Of a DNA stretch of 64,000 nt, positions 8,103 to 16,775 are shown piece by piece. A program made the translations under genes and the position numbers. The stretch is from Fimadaptatus sp948467645 (GTDB lineage Bacteria; Bacillota; Clostridia; Christensenellales; Aristaeellaceae): positions 62,001 through 126,000 of the forward strand of contig CAOKFD010000001.1 of the NCBI GenBank assembly GCA_948467645.1. The letters are read 5' to 3'. Numbering within the stretch: the first letter of the stretch is position 1; each line of letters begins with the position of its first letter. The notes under the pieces are model-generated. The model searched no databases. It saw only the letters and a list, made by a program, of their open reading frames with translations, and was not told the DNA's origin.

Positions 8103-9944
8103 TTACTTGTCGTCGTGTACCTGATAATCGGTCTCAACGGTGCCGTCGTTGGACGCGCCCGCATTGCCCGCATCAGCGCCCGGCTGTGCGCCGGCCTGCT
8201 GGTTCTGGGCGGCCTGCTGCTGGTACACCTTGCCGAATACCTCGTAGGATACCTGGGTCAGCTTCTCCTCGGCGGCCTTAATCTCGTCAACGTTGTTGTT
8301 GCCGCGGGCCTGCTTGAGGTTGTTCATTTCGGCTTCGATCTTGGCCTTATCATCGGCGCTGATCTTGTCGCCCATGTCCTTCAGGGTCTTTTCGGTCTGG
8401 TACAGGGTATTATCGGCCTTGTTGATGGTTTCGGCCTCTTCCTTCTTCTTCTTGTCCTCGTCGGCGAACTGCTCTGCTTCCTTAACAGCGCGCTTGATGT
8501 CATCCTCGGACAGGTTGCCGGAAGCGGTGATGGTTATGCTCTGCTCCTTGCCGGTGCCCAGATCCTTAGCGGATACATGGACTATGCCGTTGCGGTCGAT
8601 GTCGAACTTAACCTCAATCTGCGGCACGCCGCGGGGCGCGGGAGCAATGCCGGTCAGCTGGAAGCGGCCCAGCGTCTTATTGTAGGCAGCCATCTCGCGC
8701 TCGCCCTGCAGCACGTGAACCTCAACAGAGGTCTGGCCGTCGGCAGCGGTGGAGAAGATCTGCGACTTTTCGGTCGGGATGGCGGTGTTGCGGTCGATCA
8801 GACGGGTGAACACGCCGCCCATGGTCTCGATGCCCAGGCTCAGCGGGGTTACATCGATAAGAACAACGTCCTTAACGTCGCCGCCGATTACGCCGCCCTG
8901 TATGGCCGCGCCAACCGCAACGCACTCATCCGGGTTGATGCCGCGGAAGGGTTCCTTGCCGGTGATGCGCTGTACGGCTTCCTGAACAGCGGGGATACGG
9001 GTGGAGCCGCCGACCAGAATTACCTTGTCGATCTTGGAAGCGGTCAGGCCAGCGTCGCTCAGAGCCTGATTTACCGGGCCAATGGTCTTTTCGACCAGAT
9101 CAGCGGTCAGTTCGTTGAACTTAGCGCGGGTCAGAGTCATTTCCAGATGCAGAGGAGTGCCGCCCTGCATCGTGATGAACGGCAGGTTGATCTGGGTCGA
9201 GGTTACGCCGGACAGCTCAATCTTGGCCTTTTCAGCCTCGTCCTTCAAGCGCTGCATGGCGGTAGTATCCTGGCTCAGGTCGATGTTATGCTCGCGGCGG
9301 AACTCGCTTACCATGTAATCGATTATGCGCTTATCGAAGTCATCGCCGCCCAGACGGTTGTTACCGGCGGTAGCCAGCACCTGGAACACGCCGTCGCCGA
9401 TCTCCAGCAGGGATACATCGAACGTACCGCCGCCCAGGTCGTATACCAGAATCGTGTGGGTATCTTCCTTATCAAGGCCATACGCCAGCGAAGCGGCGGT
9501 AGGCTCGTTGATTATACGCTTTACTTCCAGACCGGCGATGCGGCCCGCGTCCTTGGTGGCCTGACGCTGTGCGTCGGTGAAGTATGCAGGAACGGTAATT
9601 ACAGCCTCAGTTACCTTGTCGCCCAGATAAGCCTCGGCGTCCGCCTTCAGCTTCTGCAGGATCATAGCGGAAATTTCCTGCGGGGTGTAAGCCTTGCCAT
9701 CGATGGTTACTTTGTAGTCGCTACCCATTTCACGCTTGATGGAAGCGATGGTGCGGTCGGGGTTCATAACAGCCTGACGCTTTGCAACCTGACCCACCAG
9801 ACGCTCGCCGTTCTTGGCAAAGGCAACTACCGAAGGAGTGGTGCGCGCGCCTTCAGCGTTGGGGATAACCACCGGCTCGCCGCCTTCCATAACGGCTACA
9901 CAGGAATTCGTAGTACCAAGGTCAATACCAATAATCTTGCTCAT
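8103..9944 (-). CDS. dnaK: Hsp70 chaperone DnaK
   Basis: This ATP-dependent chaperone works with DnaJ and GrpE (613 residues). The nucleotide-binding domain starts IGIDLGTTNSCVAV and has the DLGGGTFDVS phosphate loop and the VGGSTRIPAV block. The substrate-binding domain and a helical lid follow. The C-terminus is rich in Gln, Ala and Gly. The start at 9944 (MSKIIG) is chosen because GGAGGC lies 7 bases upstream; the in-frame ATG at 9959 is on the far side of that site. It is co-transcribed with hrcA and grpE and so under CIRCE control. Confidence 0.97.
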   Translation of the reverse strand: MSKIIGIDLGTTNSCVAVMEGGEPVVIPNAEGARTTPSVVAFAKNGERLVGQVAKRQAVMNPDRTIASIKREMGSDYKVTIDGKAYTPQEISAMILQKLKADAEAYLGDKVTEAVITVPAYFTDAQRQATKDAGRIAGLEVKRIINEPTAASLAYGLDKEDTHTILVYDLGGGTFDVSLLEIGDGVFQVLATAGNNRLGGDDFDKRIIDYMVSEFRREHNIDLSQDTTAMQRLKDEAEKAKIELSGVTSTQINLPFITMQGGTPLHLEMTLTRAKFNELTADLVEKTIGPVNQALSDAGLTASKIDKVILVGGSTRIPAVQEAVQRITGKEPFRGINPDECVAVGAAIQGGVIGGDVKDVVLIDVTPLSLGIETMGGVFTRLIDRNTAIPTEKSQIFSTAADGQTSVEVHVLQGEREMAAYNKTLGRFQLTGIAPAPRGVPQIEVKFDIDRNGIVHVSAKDLGTGKEQSITITASGNLSEDDIKRAVKEAEQFADEDKKKKEEAETINKADNTLYQTEKTLKDMGDKISADDKAKIEAEMNNLKQARGNNNVDEIKAAEEKLTQVSYEVFGKVYQQQAAQNQQAGAQPGADAGNAGASNDGTVETDYQVHDDK

Positions 9945-10025
9945 AAAGAAAGCCTCCAAACTCTATTCAAAAGGGTAAAATTTCTAAGTTTTATTATTCA
10001 AAGCGGCATCCGCCGCGGGGTTTGC

Positions 10026-10640
10026 TTAATCTTCGATGACCTTTACCATCGGGTGGCGGAGCATCTTGCCCTTTACCCGGTAGCCGGTCTGAAGCACTTC
10101 GCATATGGTGCCCGGCTCGCCCTCGGCCTCGTCAGCCGATACGCGCAGCACCGCGTTGTGCTCATTGGGGTCGAACTTTTCGCCGACGGGACGAACTTCT
10201 TCCAGTCCGCGCTTACTAAGCGCGTCCATCAGCTGCTTCTGAATCATCTTCACGCCGCTGAGCATCGACTGTGCATCCTCGTTGTTTTCGGCCACGCTTA
10301 TCGCGCGTTCAAAGTTATCAAGTACCGGCAGTATCGCCTTTATGCAGTCGTTATTGCCGTCGTCATAGCTTTCGGCGCGCGCATTGGCGTTGCGCTTGCG
10401 GAAGTTTTCAAAATCGGCGCGCGCACGCGTTGCAATGTCCAGGTACTCGTCGCGCTGCCTTACGGCGGTTTCGAGTGCCTCGGCCCAGTCCTTAACCGTG
10501 GTTTCGGTCTTGGCCTCGGTTTCAGCTTCGCCGCCCTCCAGTTCAGCCTCCTGAGCGGCCGTCTGCTCATTACATTCGGGCTGCTTTTCTTCCTGCTGCT
10601 GTGCGTCCTCGCGATTGATTTCTATATCCAAATCTCCCAC
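10026..10640 (-). CDS. grpE: Nucleotide exchange factor GrpE
   Basis: This exchange factor for DnaK has 204 residues. The first 60 residues are acidic and glutamine-rich, as usual in the family, followed by a long coiled coil (WAEALETAVRQRDEYLDIATRARADFENFRKR). The C-terminal beta domain ends HPMVKVIED, which closely resembles other GrpE tails. The gene is 9 bases from hrcA and 81 bases from dnaK. Confidence 0.96.
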   Translation of the reverse strand: MGDLDIEINREDAQQQEEKQPECNEQTAAQEAELEGGEAETEAKTETTVKDWAEALETAVRQRDEYLDIATRARADFENFRKRNANARAESYDDGNNDCIKAILPVLDNFERAISVAENNEDAQSMLSGVKMIQKQLMDALSKRGLEEVRPVGEKFDPNEHNAVLRVSADEAEGEPGTICEVLQTGYRVKGKMLRHPMVKVIED

Positions 10641-10649
10641 CTCTATCCA

Positions 10650-11672
10650 TTATCGGCCGGACAGCATGTCGCTGAGCGACTTGCCCATATAGTCCAGCAC
10701 GGCGATGACCTTTCCATAATTCATTCGCGTGGGGCCGATTATTCCAATCGTGCCCACGTTGTCGTCCCCGATCCTGTACGTCGCCGTCACCAGCGAGCAG
10801 TCATTCATCTCAGGCACGTTGTTTTCCGGGCCTATGCGCACGGAGAACTCCATGCGCCCGCTCCCGCGCAGCATGTGCGCCAGCATCTCGCGGTTTTCAA
10901 ACACCTTGAGCACCGTGCGCGCCTTATCCACGTCGGAGTATTCCGGATATTCCAGCATGTTGGCCGGGCCGCCGATCACCATATCGTCGGGCGATGTTTC
11001 ATCGGATGCGCTGTCCGCCGCGCTCATCAGGGCGTTGAACAGACCGTCGTGGTCGTGCAGCCGCGTCTGAAGCTCGGCCAGAGCAGGCTTTAACTGGTTG
11101 AGCGGCAGGTTTTCCAGCTTTTCGGTCAGCATCTTGGAAATCATGTACAGGTGATCCGGCTCCAGTGCGGCGCTGTAACTTATCATTGCATCGCGCACCA
11201 GACCCGAGTCAGTCACGATAACCATAAGCCCCGTACCCGGCGAAACCGGCACGACCTGCAGCCGCTTTATTCTCAGCTGCGCGGCCTGCGGCGCGGTAAC
11301 GATTGATGTGTACCGCGTTACGTCGGACAGCACCTGCGCCGCCTGACGCACCACTTCCTCGACCTGACCCGCGCGGCTGGTGAAGTGACTGCGGATGCCC
11401 GCAGCCTCCTCGCCGGTCAGCGGAACCACCTTCATGAGCTTATCGACGTACAGCCGGTAAGCCTTATGCGAAGGGATTCGGCCGCTGGACGTATGTATGT
11501 GCGCCAGATACCCCAGCTCCTCCAGATCGCTCATTTCATTGCGTATCGTAGCGGGGCTGTAGCCCACACCGGATTTGCGCGATATCGTGCGCGAACCCAC
11601 GGGCGCGGCCGTCATTATGTAATCGTCGATCAGCGCTTTCAGTATCTGAAACTTCCGCTCGTCGATTTCCAT
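10650..11672 (-). CDS. hrcA: Heat-inducible transcriptional repressor HrcA
   Basis: HrcA binds CIRCE and represses the class I heat-shock operon, with its activity set by chaperonin load. The protein has about 340 residues. The N-terminal winged helix contains VGSRTISRKSGVGYSPATIRNEM, followed by LEELGYLAHIHTSSGRIPS, both hallmarks of HrcA. The start at 11672 (MEIDERKFQILKALIDDYI) matches the family N-terminus and has a GGGGGTG box. An upstream ATG at 11696 also has a good GAGG box and would add eight residues. It is the first gene of hrcA-grpE-dnaK and lies just downstream of CIRCE, so it autoregulates. Confidence 0.95.
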   Translation of the reverse strand: MEIDERKFQILKALIDDYIMTAAPVGSRTISRKSGVGYSPATIRNEMSDLEELGYLAHIHTSSGRIPSHKAYRLYVDKLMKVVPLTGEEAAGIRSHFTSRAGQVEEVVRQAAQVLSDVTRYTSIVTAPQAAQLRIKRLQVVPVSPGTGLMVIVTDSGLVRDAMISYSAALEPDHLYMISKMLTEKLENLPLNQLKPALAELQTRLHDHDGLFNALMSAADSASDETSPDDMVIGGPANMLEYPEYSDVDKARTVLKVFENREMLAHMLRGSGRMEFSVRIGPENNVPEMNDCSLVTATYRIGDDNVGTIGIIGPTRMNYGKVIAVLDYMGKSLSDMLSGR

Positions 11673-11750
11673 CGGCACACCCCCGTTCTGACTCATATTA
11701 TGCCTCATTTCAAATTACTTCATCACCGGCCTTGCGACCGATGTTCGCTG

Positions 11751-11777
11751 TTAGCACTCTCTTTGTTTGAGTGCCAA
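11751..11777 (-). promoter_or_regulatory. CIRCE operator for HrcA
   Basis: TTAGCACTC, nine spacer bases, then GAGTGCCAA on the plus strand. This is the CIRCE inverted repeat with a single mismatch in one arm (CCAA instead of CTAA). It sits between the promoter and hrcA. Confidence 0.95.
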
Positions 11778-11788
11778 CCGCTGTCTAT

Positions 11789-11817
11789 ATAATATACCTC
11801 CGCGCCCCTTTTGTCAA
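11789..11817 (-). promoter_or_regulatory. Sigma-A promoter of hrcA-grpE-dnaK
   Basis: A perfect TTGACA -35 and TATTAT -10 are separated by 17 bases on the minus strand. The start of transcription would fall at or just before CIRCE, so bound HrcA would block it. Confidence 0.85.
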
Positions 11818-11882
11818 TAGGTCAGGAACGGTCAAAATCATATTTTTTGTGTCCTAATTGTAAATTCTACTATATATAACTA

Positions 11883-11914
11883 AAGGCGCGCGGAAAAGGC
11901 ATTTCCGTGCGCCT
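11883..11914 (-). terminator. Intrinsic terminator after hemW
   Basis: A 12-13 bp stem (AGGCGCACGGAAA with TTTCCGCGCGCCT) is followed by TTAGTT on the minus strand, about 10 bases past the hemW stop. Confidence 0.65.
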
Positions 11915-11924
11915 GCATATGATT

Positions 11925-13073
11925 CTACCGCGCTTCCTGCGCTTCCATGAGTTCCACAAGCACCGTGTTTTGCAGCATAAGCCCGCGTTCAGTCAGGCAA
12001 AACCTGCCGTCCGACAGGCTGGCCAGTCCGCGCTTTTCGAGCGACTTCATGTCGGGCAGCAGCCTTTCGAGCACTGCCTGACCATGCCTTGCCGAAAACT
12101 CATTCAGATCCACGCCGCGTATCATGCGCGTGCCCAGCATGATTGTGTCAAACGCGTCGTCCTCATTGGTAAGGTCAATGCCGTCCGCGCGGCCCGAGCC
12201 GGTTTCATCCACTCGCGCGATGTAGCCCTCCAGCGTATCGTCGTTGAACAGCCGCTTATCGCCCACCCGCGAGTGCGCCGCACAGCCTAAGCCCAGGTAC
12301 TGACCATTGCGCCAGTAAAGTACGTTGTGGCGGCATTCGCGCCCGCCGCGGCAGTAGTTGCTAATTTCATAGCGCTGATAGCCCGCGCGTGCAAGTACTT
12401 CGCGCGTCGCGTCCAGCATGGCCATTTCCTCGTCCTCGTCGGGCAGTGTGAGCTTGCCCGCATCCACGGCGGCCTTCATGCGCGTGCCGTCCTCCAGTAT
12501 CAGGCTGTATAGCGACAGATGCTCGGGGCTTAGTTCGGCGGCGCGCTCCAGCGTCTCGCGCCACATGCCGACCGTCTGGCCGGGCAGGGCGTACATGAAG
12601 TCGAGATTGATGTTGTCGAATCCGGCGGCGCGCGCGTCGTTATATGCCTGAACCGCAATATCAAACGTGTGTATCCTGCCTATGCGTTTCAGCAATTCAT
12701 CCTGCGCGGCCTGCACGCCTAAGCTCAGGCGGTTTATGCCTGACGCGCGCATCTTTTCAAGGCCTTCGCGCGCAACTGTGCCGGGATTGGCTTCGCAGGA
12801 TATTTCGCAGTTGGGCGAAAGGCAGTATGCGCCCTTTACCTCATCTATTATATCGCAAAGCGCGTCCGCGCCGATAAACGTAGGCGTGCCGCCGCCGATG
12901 TAGACCGATGTAATAGTCTGCCCCGCCATATCGCCCGCGCGGGCGCAGATTTCCTTTTTAAGCGCACAAAGATAGCGCGCCATATCGCGCCTGCGTCCCG
13001 CGAACGAGACGAAGTCGCAATAGGCGCACTTTCCGGCGCAGAACGGTATGTGAATATACAGTGCCGCCGCCAT
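11925..13073 (-). CDS. hemW: Radical-SAM heme chaperone HemW
   Basis: This HemN-like radical-SAM protein binds heme and is thought to deliver it to target proteins; it is commonly misannotated as coproporphyrinogen III oxidase. It has 382 residues. The cluster cysteines are C12, C16 and C19 (CAGKCAYC), followed by YIGGGTPT and the HemW-like C-terminal domain. The ATG overlaps the lepA stop as TAATG, so translation is coupled. The lepA-hemW order is conserved in Bacillota, where hrcA-grpE-dnaK-dnaJ often follows, as it does here. Confidence 0.94.
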   Translation of the reverse strand: MAAALYIHIPFCAGKCAYCDFVSFAGRRRDMARYLCALKKEICARAGDMAGQTITSVYIGGGTPTFIGADALCDIIDEVKGAYCLSPNCEISCEANPGTVAREGLEKMRASGINRLSLGVQAAQDELLKRIGRIHTFDIAVQAYNDARAAGFDNINLDFMYALPGQTVGMWRETLERAAELSPEHLSLYSLILEDGTRMKAAVDAGKLTLPDEDEEMAMLDATREVLARAGYQRYEISNYCRGGRECRHNVLYWRNGQYLGLGCAAHSRVGDKRLFNDDTLEGYIARVDETGSGRADGIDLTNEDDAFDTIMLGTRMIRGVDLNEFSARHGQAVLERLLPDMKSLEKRGLASLSDGRFCLTERGLMLQNTVLVELMEAQEAR

Positions 13074-14881
13074 TAATCCATTTTAAGAACCGCCATGAAC
13101 GCCTCGCTGGGCACATCGACCGAGCCAACCTGGCGCATACGCTTCTTGCCCTCCTTCTGCTTTTCCAGCAGCTTCTTTTTACGCGATATGTCGCCGCCGT
13201 AGCACTTGGCAAGCACGTCCTTGCGCAGTGCCTTTATGGTTTCGCGCGCGATTATCTTGCCGCCGATTGCGGCCTGTATCGGTATTTCGAACTGCTGGCG
13301 CGGTATCGCGTCCTTCAGCTTTTCGCATATGCTCCGGCCACGCGGATACGCCCTGTCCTTATGCACGATTATGCTCAGTGCGTCGCACATTTCGCCGTTA
13401 AGCAGTATGTCCAGCTTGACCAGATCGCTGTCCTCATAGTCCTTCAGTTCATAGTCGAACGACGCGTAACCGCGTGTACGGCTCTTGAGCTGGTCGAAGA
13501 AGTCGTATATGATCTCGTTAAGCGGCATGTCGTATGTAAGCTGTACGCGGTTGCCCTCGATGTACTTCATGTCCTTGAACACGCCGCGCTTGTCCTGACA
13601 CATCTCCATTATCGCGCCTACGAACTCCTGCGGGGTGAGCACGCTGGCCGCGACGAACGGCTCCTGCATACGCGTGATTGTAGCCGGGTCGGGCAGATTG
13701 GCGGGGTTGTCTATCATGTGCACCTCGCCGTCGGCGGTCTCCACGCGGTATACTACGTTGGGCGCGGTGGTAACTAAGTCGAGATCGAACTCGCGCTCCA
13801 GACGCTCTTGAATTATCTCCATGTGAAGCAGACCTAAGAAACCGCATCGATAGCCATATCCCAGCGCAATCGACGTTTCCGGCTCGAAGAACAGCGACGC
13901 GTCGTTCAGGCGCAGGCGCTCCAGCGCGTCCTTCAGATCGTCGTACCGCGCGCCGTCGGCCGGGTATATGCCGCAGTAGACCATCGGCAGGACCTTCTTG
14001 TAGCCGGGCAGCGGGTTTGCGGCGGGGCGGTCGCACAGCGTGATCGTATCGCCGACGTGAATGTCGGCGATGTCCTTAATCGACGCGGCGATGTAGCCTA
14101 CGTCGCCCGCGCGCATCTCGTCCATGGGCATGTACCCGCCCGGACGCAGCGCGCCCAGCTCGGTCACTTCAAAGTCGTGGTTGCTGGCCATCATGTGTAT
14201 CCTGTCGCCCACGCGCACGCAGCCATCCACTATGCGCACATAGCTAATCGCGCCGCGGTAGTTGTCGTAAAGCGAATCGAATATCAGCGCGGTAAGCGGC
14301 TTATCCGGGTCGCCCGTGGGCGCGGGCACGCGCTTTACTATATCCTCCAGCACGTCCTCAATGCCTATGCCCATCTTGGCCGAAATCAGCGGCGCGTCGG
14401 CGGCGTCCAGACCGATCTCGTCCTCTATCTCGCCGCGCACAACCTCGGGCTGGGCGCTGGGCAGGTCGATCTTGTTTATTACAGGCAGTATCTCCAGATC
14501 GTGTTCCAGCGCCATGTATACATTAGCCAGCGTCTGCGCCTCTATGCCCTGCGTCGCGTCCACTACCAGCACCGCGCCCTCGCACGCGGCCAGCGCGCGG
14601 CTGACCTCGTAGGTAAAGTCAACGTGGCCGGGAGTGTCGATAAGGTTGAGCACATAGTCCTGCCCGTCCTTGGCGTGATAGTGCAGCCTTACGGCCTTGG
14701 ACTTGATCGTAATTCCGCGTTCGCGCTCCAGCTCCATCGAGTCGAGCACCTGTTCCACCATATCGCGCTGAGCCATAACGCCGGTCTTTTCCAGCAGCCG
14801 ATCGGCCAGCGTGGACTTGCCATGGTCGATGTGTGCGATTATGCAAAAGTTTCTTACACTGGACTGATTATATTCCTGCAC
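13073..14881 (-). CDS. lepA: Ribosomal back-translocase LepA (EF4)
   Basis: This translational GTPase acts on stalled or mis-translocated ribosomes. The G1 motif AHIDHGKS is at residues 16-23, with DTPGHVDF (G3) and NKIDLP (G4) intact. EF-G-like domains and the LepA-specific C-terminal domain follow, ending in a lysine-rich KRMRQVGSVDVP segment. A GTG start at 14881 is chosen because GGAGGA lies 6 bases upstream and it gives 602 residues, the usual LepA length. The ATG far upstream at 14962 lies in the promoter region. It overlaps hemW by one base. Confidence 0.96.
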   Translation of the reverse strand: MQEYNQSSVRNFCIIAHIDHGKSTLADRLLEKTGVMAQRDMVEQVLDSMELERERGITIKSKAVRLHYHAKDGQDYVLNLIDTPGHVDFTYEVSRALAACEGAVLVVDATQGIEAQTLANVYMALEHDLEILPVINKIDLPSAQPEVVRGEIEDEIGLDAADAPLISAKMGIGIEDVLEDIVKRVPAPTGDPDKPLTALIFDSLYDNYRGAISYVRIVDGCVRVGDRIHMMASNHDFEVTELGALRPGGYMPMDEMRAGDVGYIAASIKDIADIHVGDTITLCDRPAANPLPGYKKVLPMVYCGIYPADGARYDDLKDALERLRLNDASLFFEPETSIALGYGYRCGFLGLLHMEIIQERLEREFDLDLVTTAPNVVYRVETADGEVHMIDNPANLPDPATITRMQEPFVAASVLTPQEFVGAIMEMCQDKRGVFKDMKYIEGNRVQLTYDMPLNEIIYDFFDQLKSRTRGYASFDYELKDYEDSDLVKLDILLNGEMCDALSIIVHKDRAYPRGRSICEKLKDAIPRQQFEIPIQAAIGGKIIARETIKALRKDVLAKCYGGDISRKKKLLEKQKEGKKRMRQVGSVDVPSEAFMAVLKMD

Positions 14882-14957
14882 GCCATATCCTCCGACAGTC
14901 GTATTGCAAAGCGCAGGCACGGCGTTAATGCCGTCTGCGCACAAAGTTCCATTGCAT

Positions 14958-14986
14958 ATCATAACCTATTTTCGTTAAGTGCGCAA
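14958..14986 (-). promoter_or_regulatory. Promoter of lepA-hemW
   Basis: TTGCGC and TATGAT are separated by 17 bases on the minus strand, about 75 bases before the GTG start of lepA. Confidence 0.6.
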
Positions 14987-15044
14987 GGGTGCGCAGCAAA
15001 AAGGCAGGCAAAAGCATTTATATAATCATTCATTTTATAATTTT

Positions 15045-15082
15045 CCCGGGTACTGCTGAATATAGCAATTCCCGGGATTTTT
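15045..15082 (+). terminator. Terminator-like palindrome without an obvious gene
   Basis: CCCGGG repeats 20 bases apart with an inner TGCT/AGCA pair, followed by ATTTTT on the plus strand. No plus-strand gene lies upstream. It may end an unannotated transcript or be debris of the neighbouring repeat element. Confidence 0.4.
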
Positions 15083-15091
15083 GCATCTGCC

Positions 15092-15258
15092 ATTAGAGTG
15101 TGTCTCAAGCGGGACAATCCGCAGACCCAAGTGGATTTTTCGTCAGTTCAAGGAATAAATCCGAAGGCTTAGCAGCGCTAAGTCGAGCCTTGTGACGCAG
15201 AAATGGCGGAGCGACGCCCGAAATTGCGTACTCCGGAATTTTTGAGACACACTCTAAT
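15092..15258. repeat. MITE-like element, copy 1
   Basis: A 167 bp non-coding segment is bounded by a perfect 17 bp terminal inverted repeat (starting ATTAGAGTGTG at 15092-15108, mirrored at 15242-15258). Its left arm resembles that of the element at 35063-35202. It has no credible ORF. It lies in the 633-base gap between lepA and the DIP1984-family gene; the rest of that gap holds a promoter, a terminator and a tRNA-like fragment. Confidence 0.7.
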
Positions 15259-15280
15259 TTCAGTGTACGCACAAGCGCAC

Positions 15281-15311
15281 AAAAAAAGCGGAACGCCCAT
15301 AAACGTCCCGC
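15281..15311 (-). terminator. Intrinsic terminator of the DIP1984/HAD/SGNH-GNAT operon
   Basis: An 8 bp stem (GCGGGACG with CGTTCCGC, one G-U pair) is followed by seven U residues on the minus strand. It lies about 200 bases past the last stop codon, leaving a long 3' untranslated region. Confidence 0.75.
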
Positions 15312-15514
15312 CATTGCGCGCTAAACTCCCCTGACCCGCCCTCGCCCGCAGGTCGGCGCATGGTGATAAATGTAATTTGTTTTAGTGCAAGTGTAAGCTG
15401 TGCTGGGGATTAAATGTAAGCGGAGAATCGAACTCCCGGCGCTCCCCGGCCGCCTCCATAATAAAGCAGTCTACTGCCATTTTGCGCCCGCTCCCGCAGG
15501 GCTACCCGCGCGCG

Positions 15515-15967
15515 TCAAATCAAATCGCTTATCCAGTTAAGCTCCTGCACGGTTACGTCCAGCTTTCGCAGTTCAGCCGACAGAGCGTCCACCTCGGTCT
15601 GCAATTCGCGCACGGGCACCGACGGGCGCAGGCGTATCTCGCTGCCGCGCGAACGCTGGCCCACGTTGGACGCACAGTTAAGAAAGTCGCGCATTATCGC
15701 CACGCGCTGTTTCAGGCAGTCGCGCCGCGCCAGCATCGCGGTGAGCGTCTCGCCATCGCGCATTACCGCCGCGTTCGTCAGATTGATTCGCGCGACCAGC
15801 TTTTCCAGCTCCCCGCTCATTTCGTTTAGCTGTTTAATCAGCTCGCGCGGATCCTCGGCGCATTCCTCGCCCTCCTGCACCACGGCGTTGGCGTTCAGCC
15901 TGCCCTCCAGCGCGTTTATGCGGTTTTGTATATCGGCGCGCGTTATCAGCGCCTCAGCAAGTTTCAT
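15515..15967 (-). CDS. DIP1984 family protein (septicolysin-like)
   Basis: This small all-helical protein (150 residues) matches the DIP1984/septicolysin family by its opening MKLAEALITRADIQNRI and the block EDPRELIKQLNEMSGELEKLV. The function is unknown; the septicolysin name is historical. GGAGG lies 7 bases before the ATG at 15967, so the earlier in-frame ATG at 15982 is not used. It is the last gene of an operon with the membrane protein, HAD phosphatase and SGNH-GNAT genes. Confidence 0.85.
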   Translation of the reverse strand: MKLAEALITRADIQNRINALEGRLNANAVVQEGEECAEDPRELIKQLNEMSGELEKLVARINLTNAAVMRDGETLTAMLARRDCLKQRVAIMRDFLNCASNVGQRSRGSEIRLRPSVPVRELQTEVDALSAELRKLDVTVQELNWISDLI

Positions 15968-16044
15968 ATGCCTGCCTCCCATCCATATTTTAACTTTTTA
16001 CATGTACATATGACGGCGGGCAGACGGTATAAGTTCCGCCCGCG

Positions 16045-16770
16045 TCAGCGTATCAGGCTGAATATCAGGCTATACAGCCCGTAAAGCGCCGCGCCGCACG
16101 CCAGCATCGCCACCAGCAGCAGCCACACATTGCCGCCGCGCTCGTCAGGCTTGGCATTTTGGTCAGTCGCGCGCGCCAGCTGTTCGCTGTCCGGGATGGG
16201 CGCGTCGATTGCGCCGTGCTGCCGGGTCTGCGCGCGCAGATATGTGCCGCCCTGCTCCTTAACCTCGTCAATCATGCGTGCGTCCGTGGCGAGGTTTATA
16301 TACTCGCGCGTGCCGTGCTTTGGGTCGGCGGTCGCCAGCACTATCGGCTCCAGCCTGCCCAGCGCCGCACAGTCAAACGCACTTTCGCTCCACCATTCGA
16401 CGGGCAAGTCCATCTCGCTTTCCAGCCTGAGCATGGTGCGCTTTCTGCCTTTCAGCGCCATCACATAAAGCGCCGCGCAGTTGAACAAGCCCCGGTCGTT
16501 CAGGAAACGCCACTCGCGTTCATCCTCAACCGCGCCATTCACTGCGCGCGGCGCAGCGGCCATAACCGCGTCCATACCCAGCGCCGCGCCGCCCAGCTCC
16601 AGCGCCCGCGTGAGCCGCGCCGCCTCGTCCAGCGCGTCCCAGTTCGCCGTGCGCGCGCCCGCCTCGTCAAACGCGCGGCCGCGCACTCGCATGGCGCTTT
16701 GGCGGGTGTTTTCGTCCAGTCCTGCGATTGCCAGCGTCAGTTCCAGCGCCCGCTTATCCGCATCCGCCAT
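16045..16770 (-). CDS. Unknown protein with C-terminal membrane anchor
   Basis: I do not recognise this family. It has 241 residues. The first ~200 are soluble, alanine- and arginine-rich and probably helical (MADADKRALELTLAIAGLDENTRQ). A single hydrophobic segment at about 216-240 (VWLLLVAMLACGAALYGLY) would anchor it at the C-terminus with the bulk in the cytoplasm. GGAGGT precedes the ATG. It begins 5 bases after the HAD gene, so the two are co-transcribed. Confidence 0.75.
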   Translation of the reverse strand: MADADKRALELTLAIAGLDENTRQSAMRVRGRAFDEAGARTANWDALDEAARLTRALELGGAALGMDAVMAAAPRAVNGAVEDEREWRFLNDRGLFNCAALYVMALKGRKRTMLRLESEMDLPVEWWSESAFDCAALGRLEPIVLATADPKHGTREYINLATDARMIDEVKEQGGTYLRAQTRQHGAIDAPIPDSEQLARATDQNAKPDERGGNVWLLLVAMLACGAALYGLYSLIFSLIR

Positions 16771-16775
16771 TTTGC

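Noticed and set aside
8115..11093. 992-codon open frame on the plus strand
   Set aside because: It lies opposite dnaK, grpE and hrcA, has low-complexity Leu/Val/Gly/His composition, and no ribosome-binding site. It reflects codon bias of the real genes.
15395..15500. Complete tRNA gene on the minus strand
   Set aside because: Only a T-arm-like part is convincing. No acceptor stem or anticodon arm could be formed, so it is reported only as tRNA-like.
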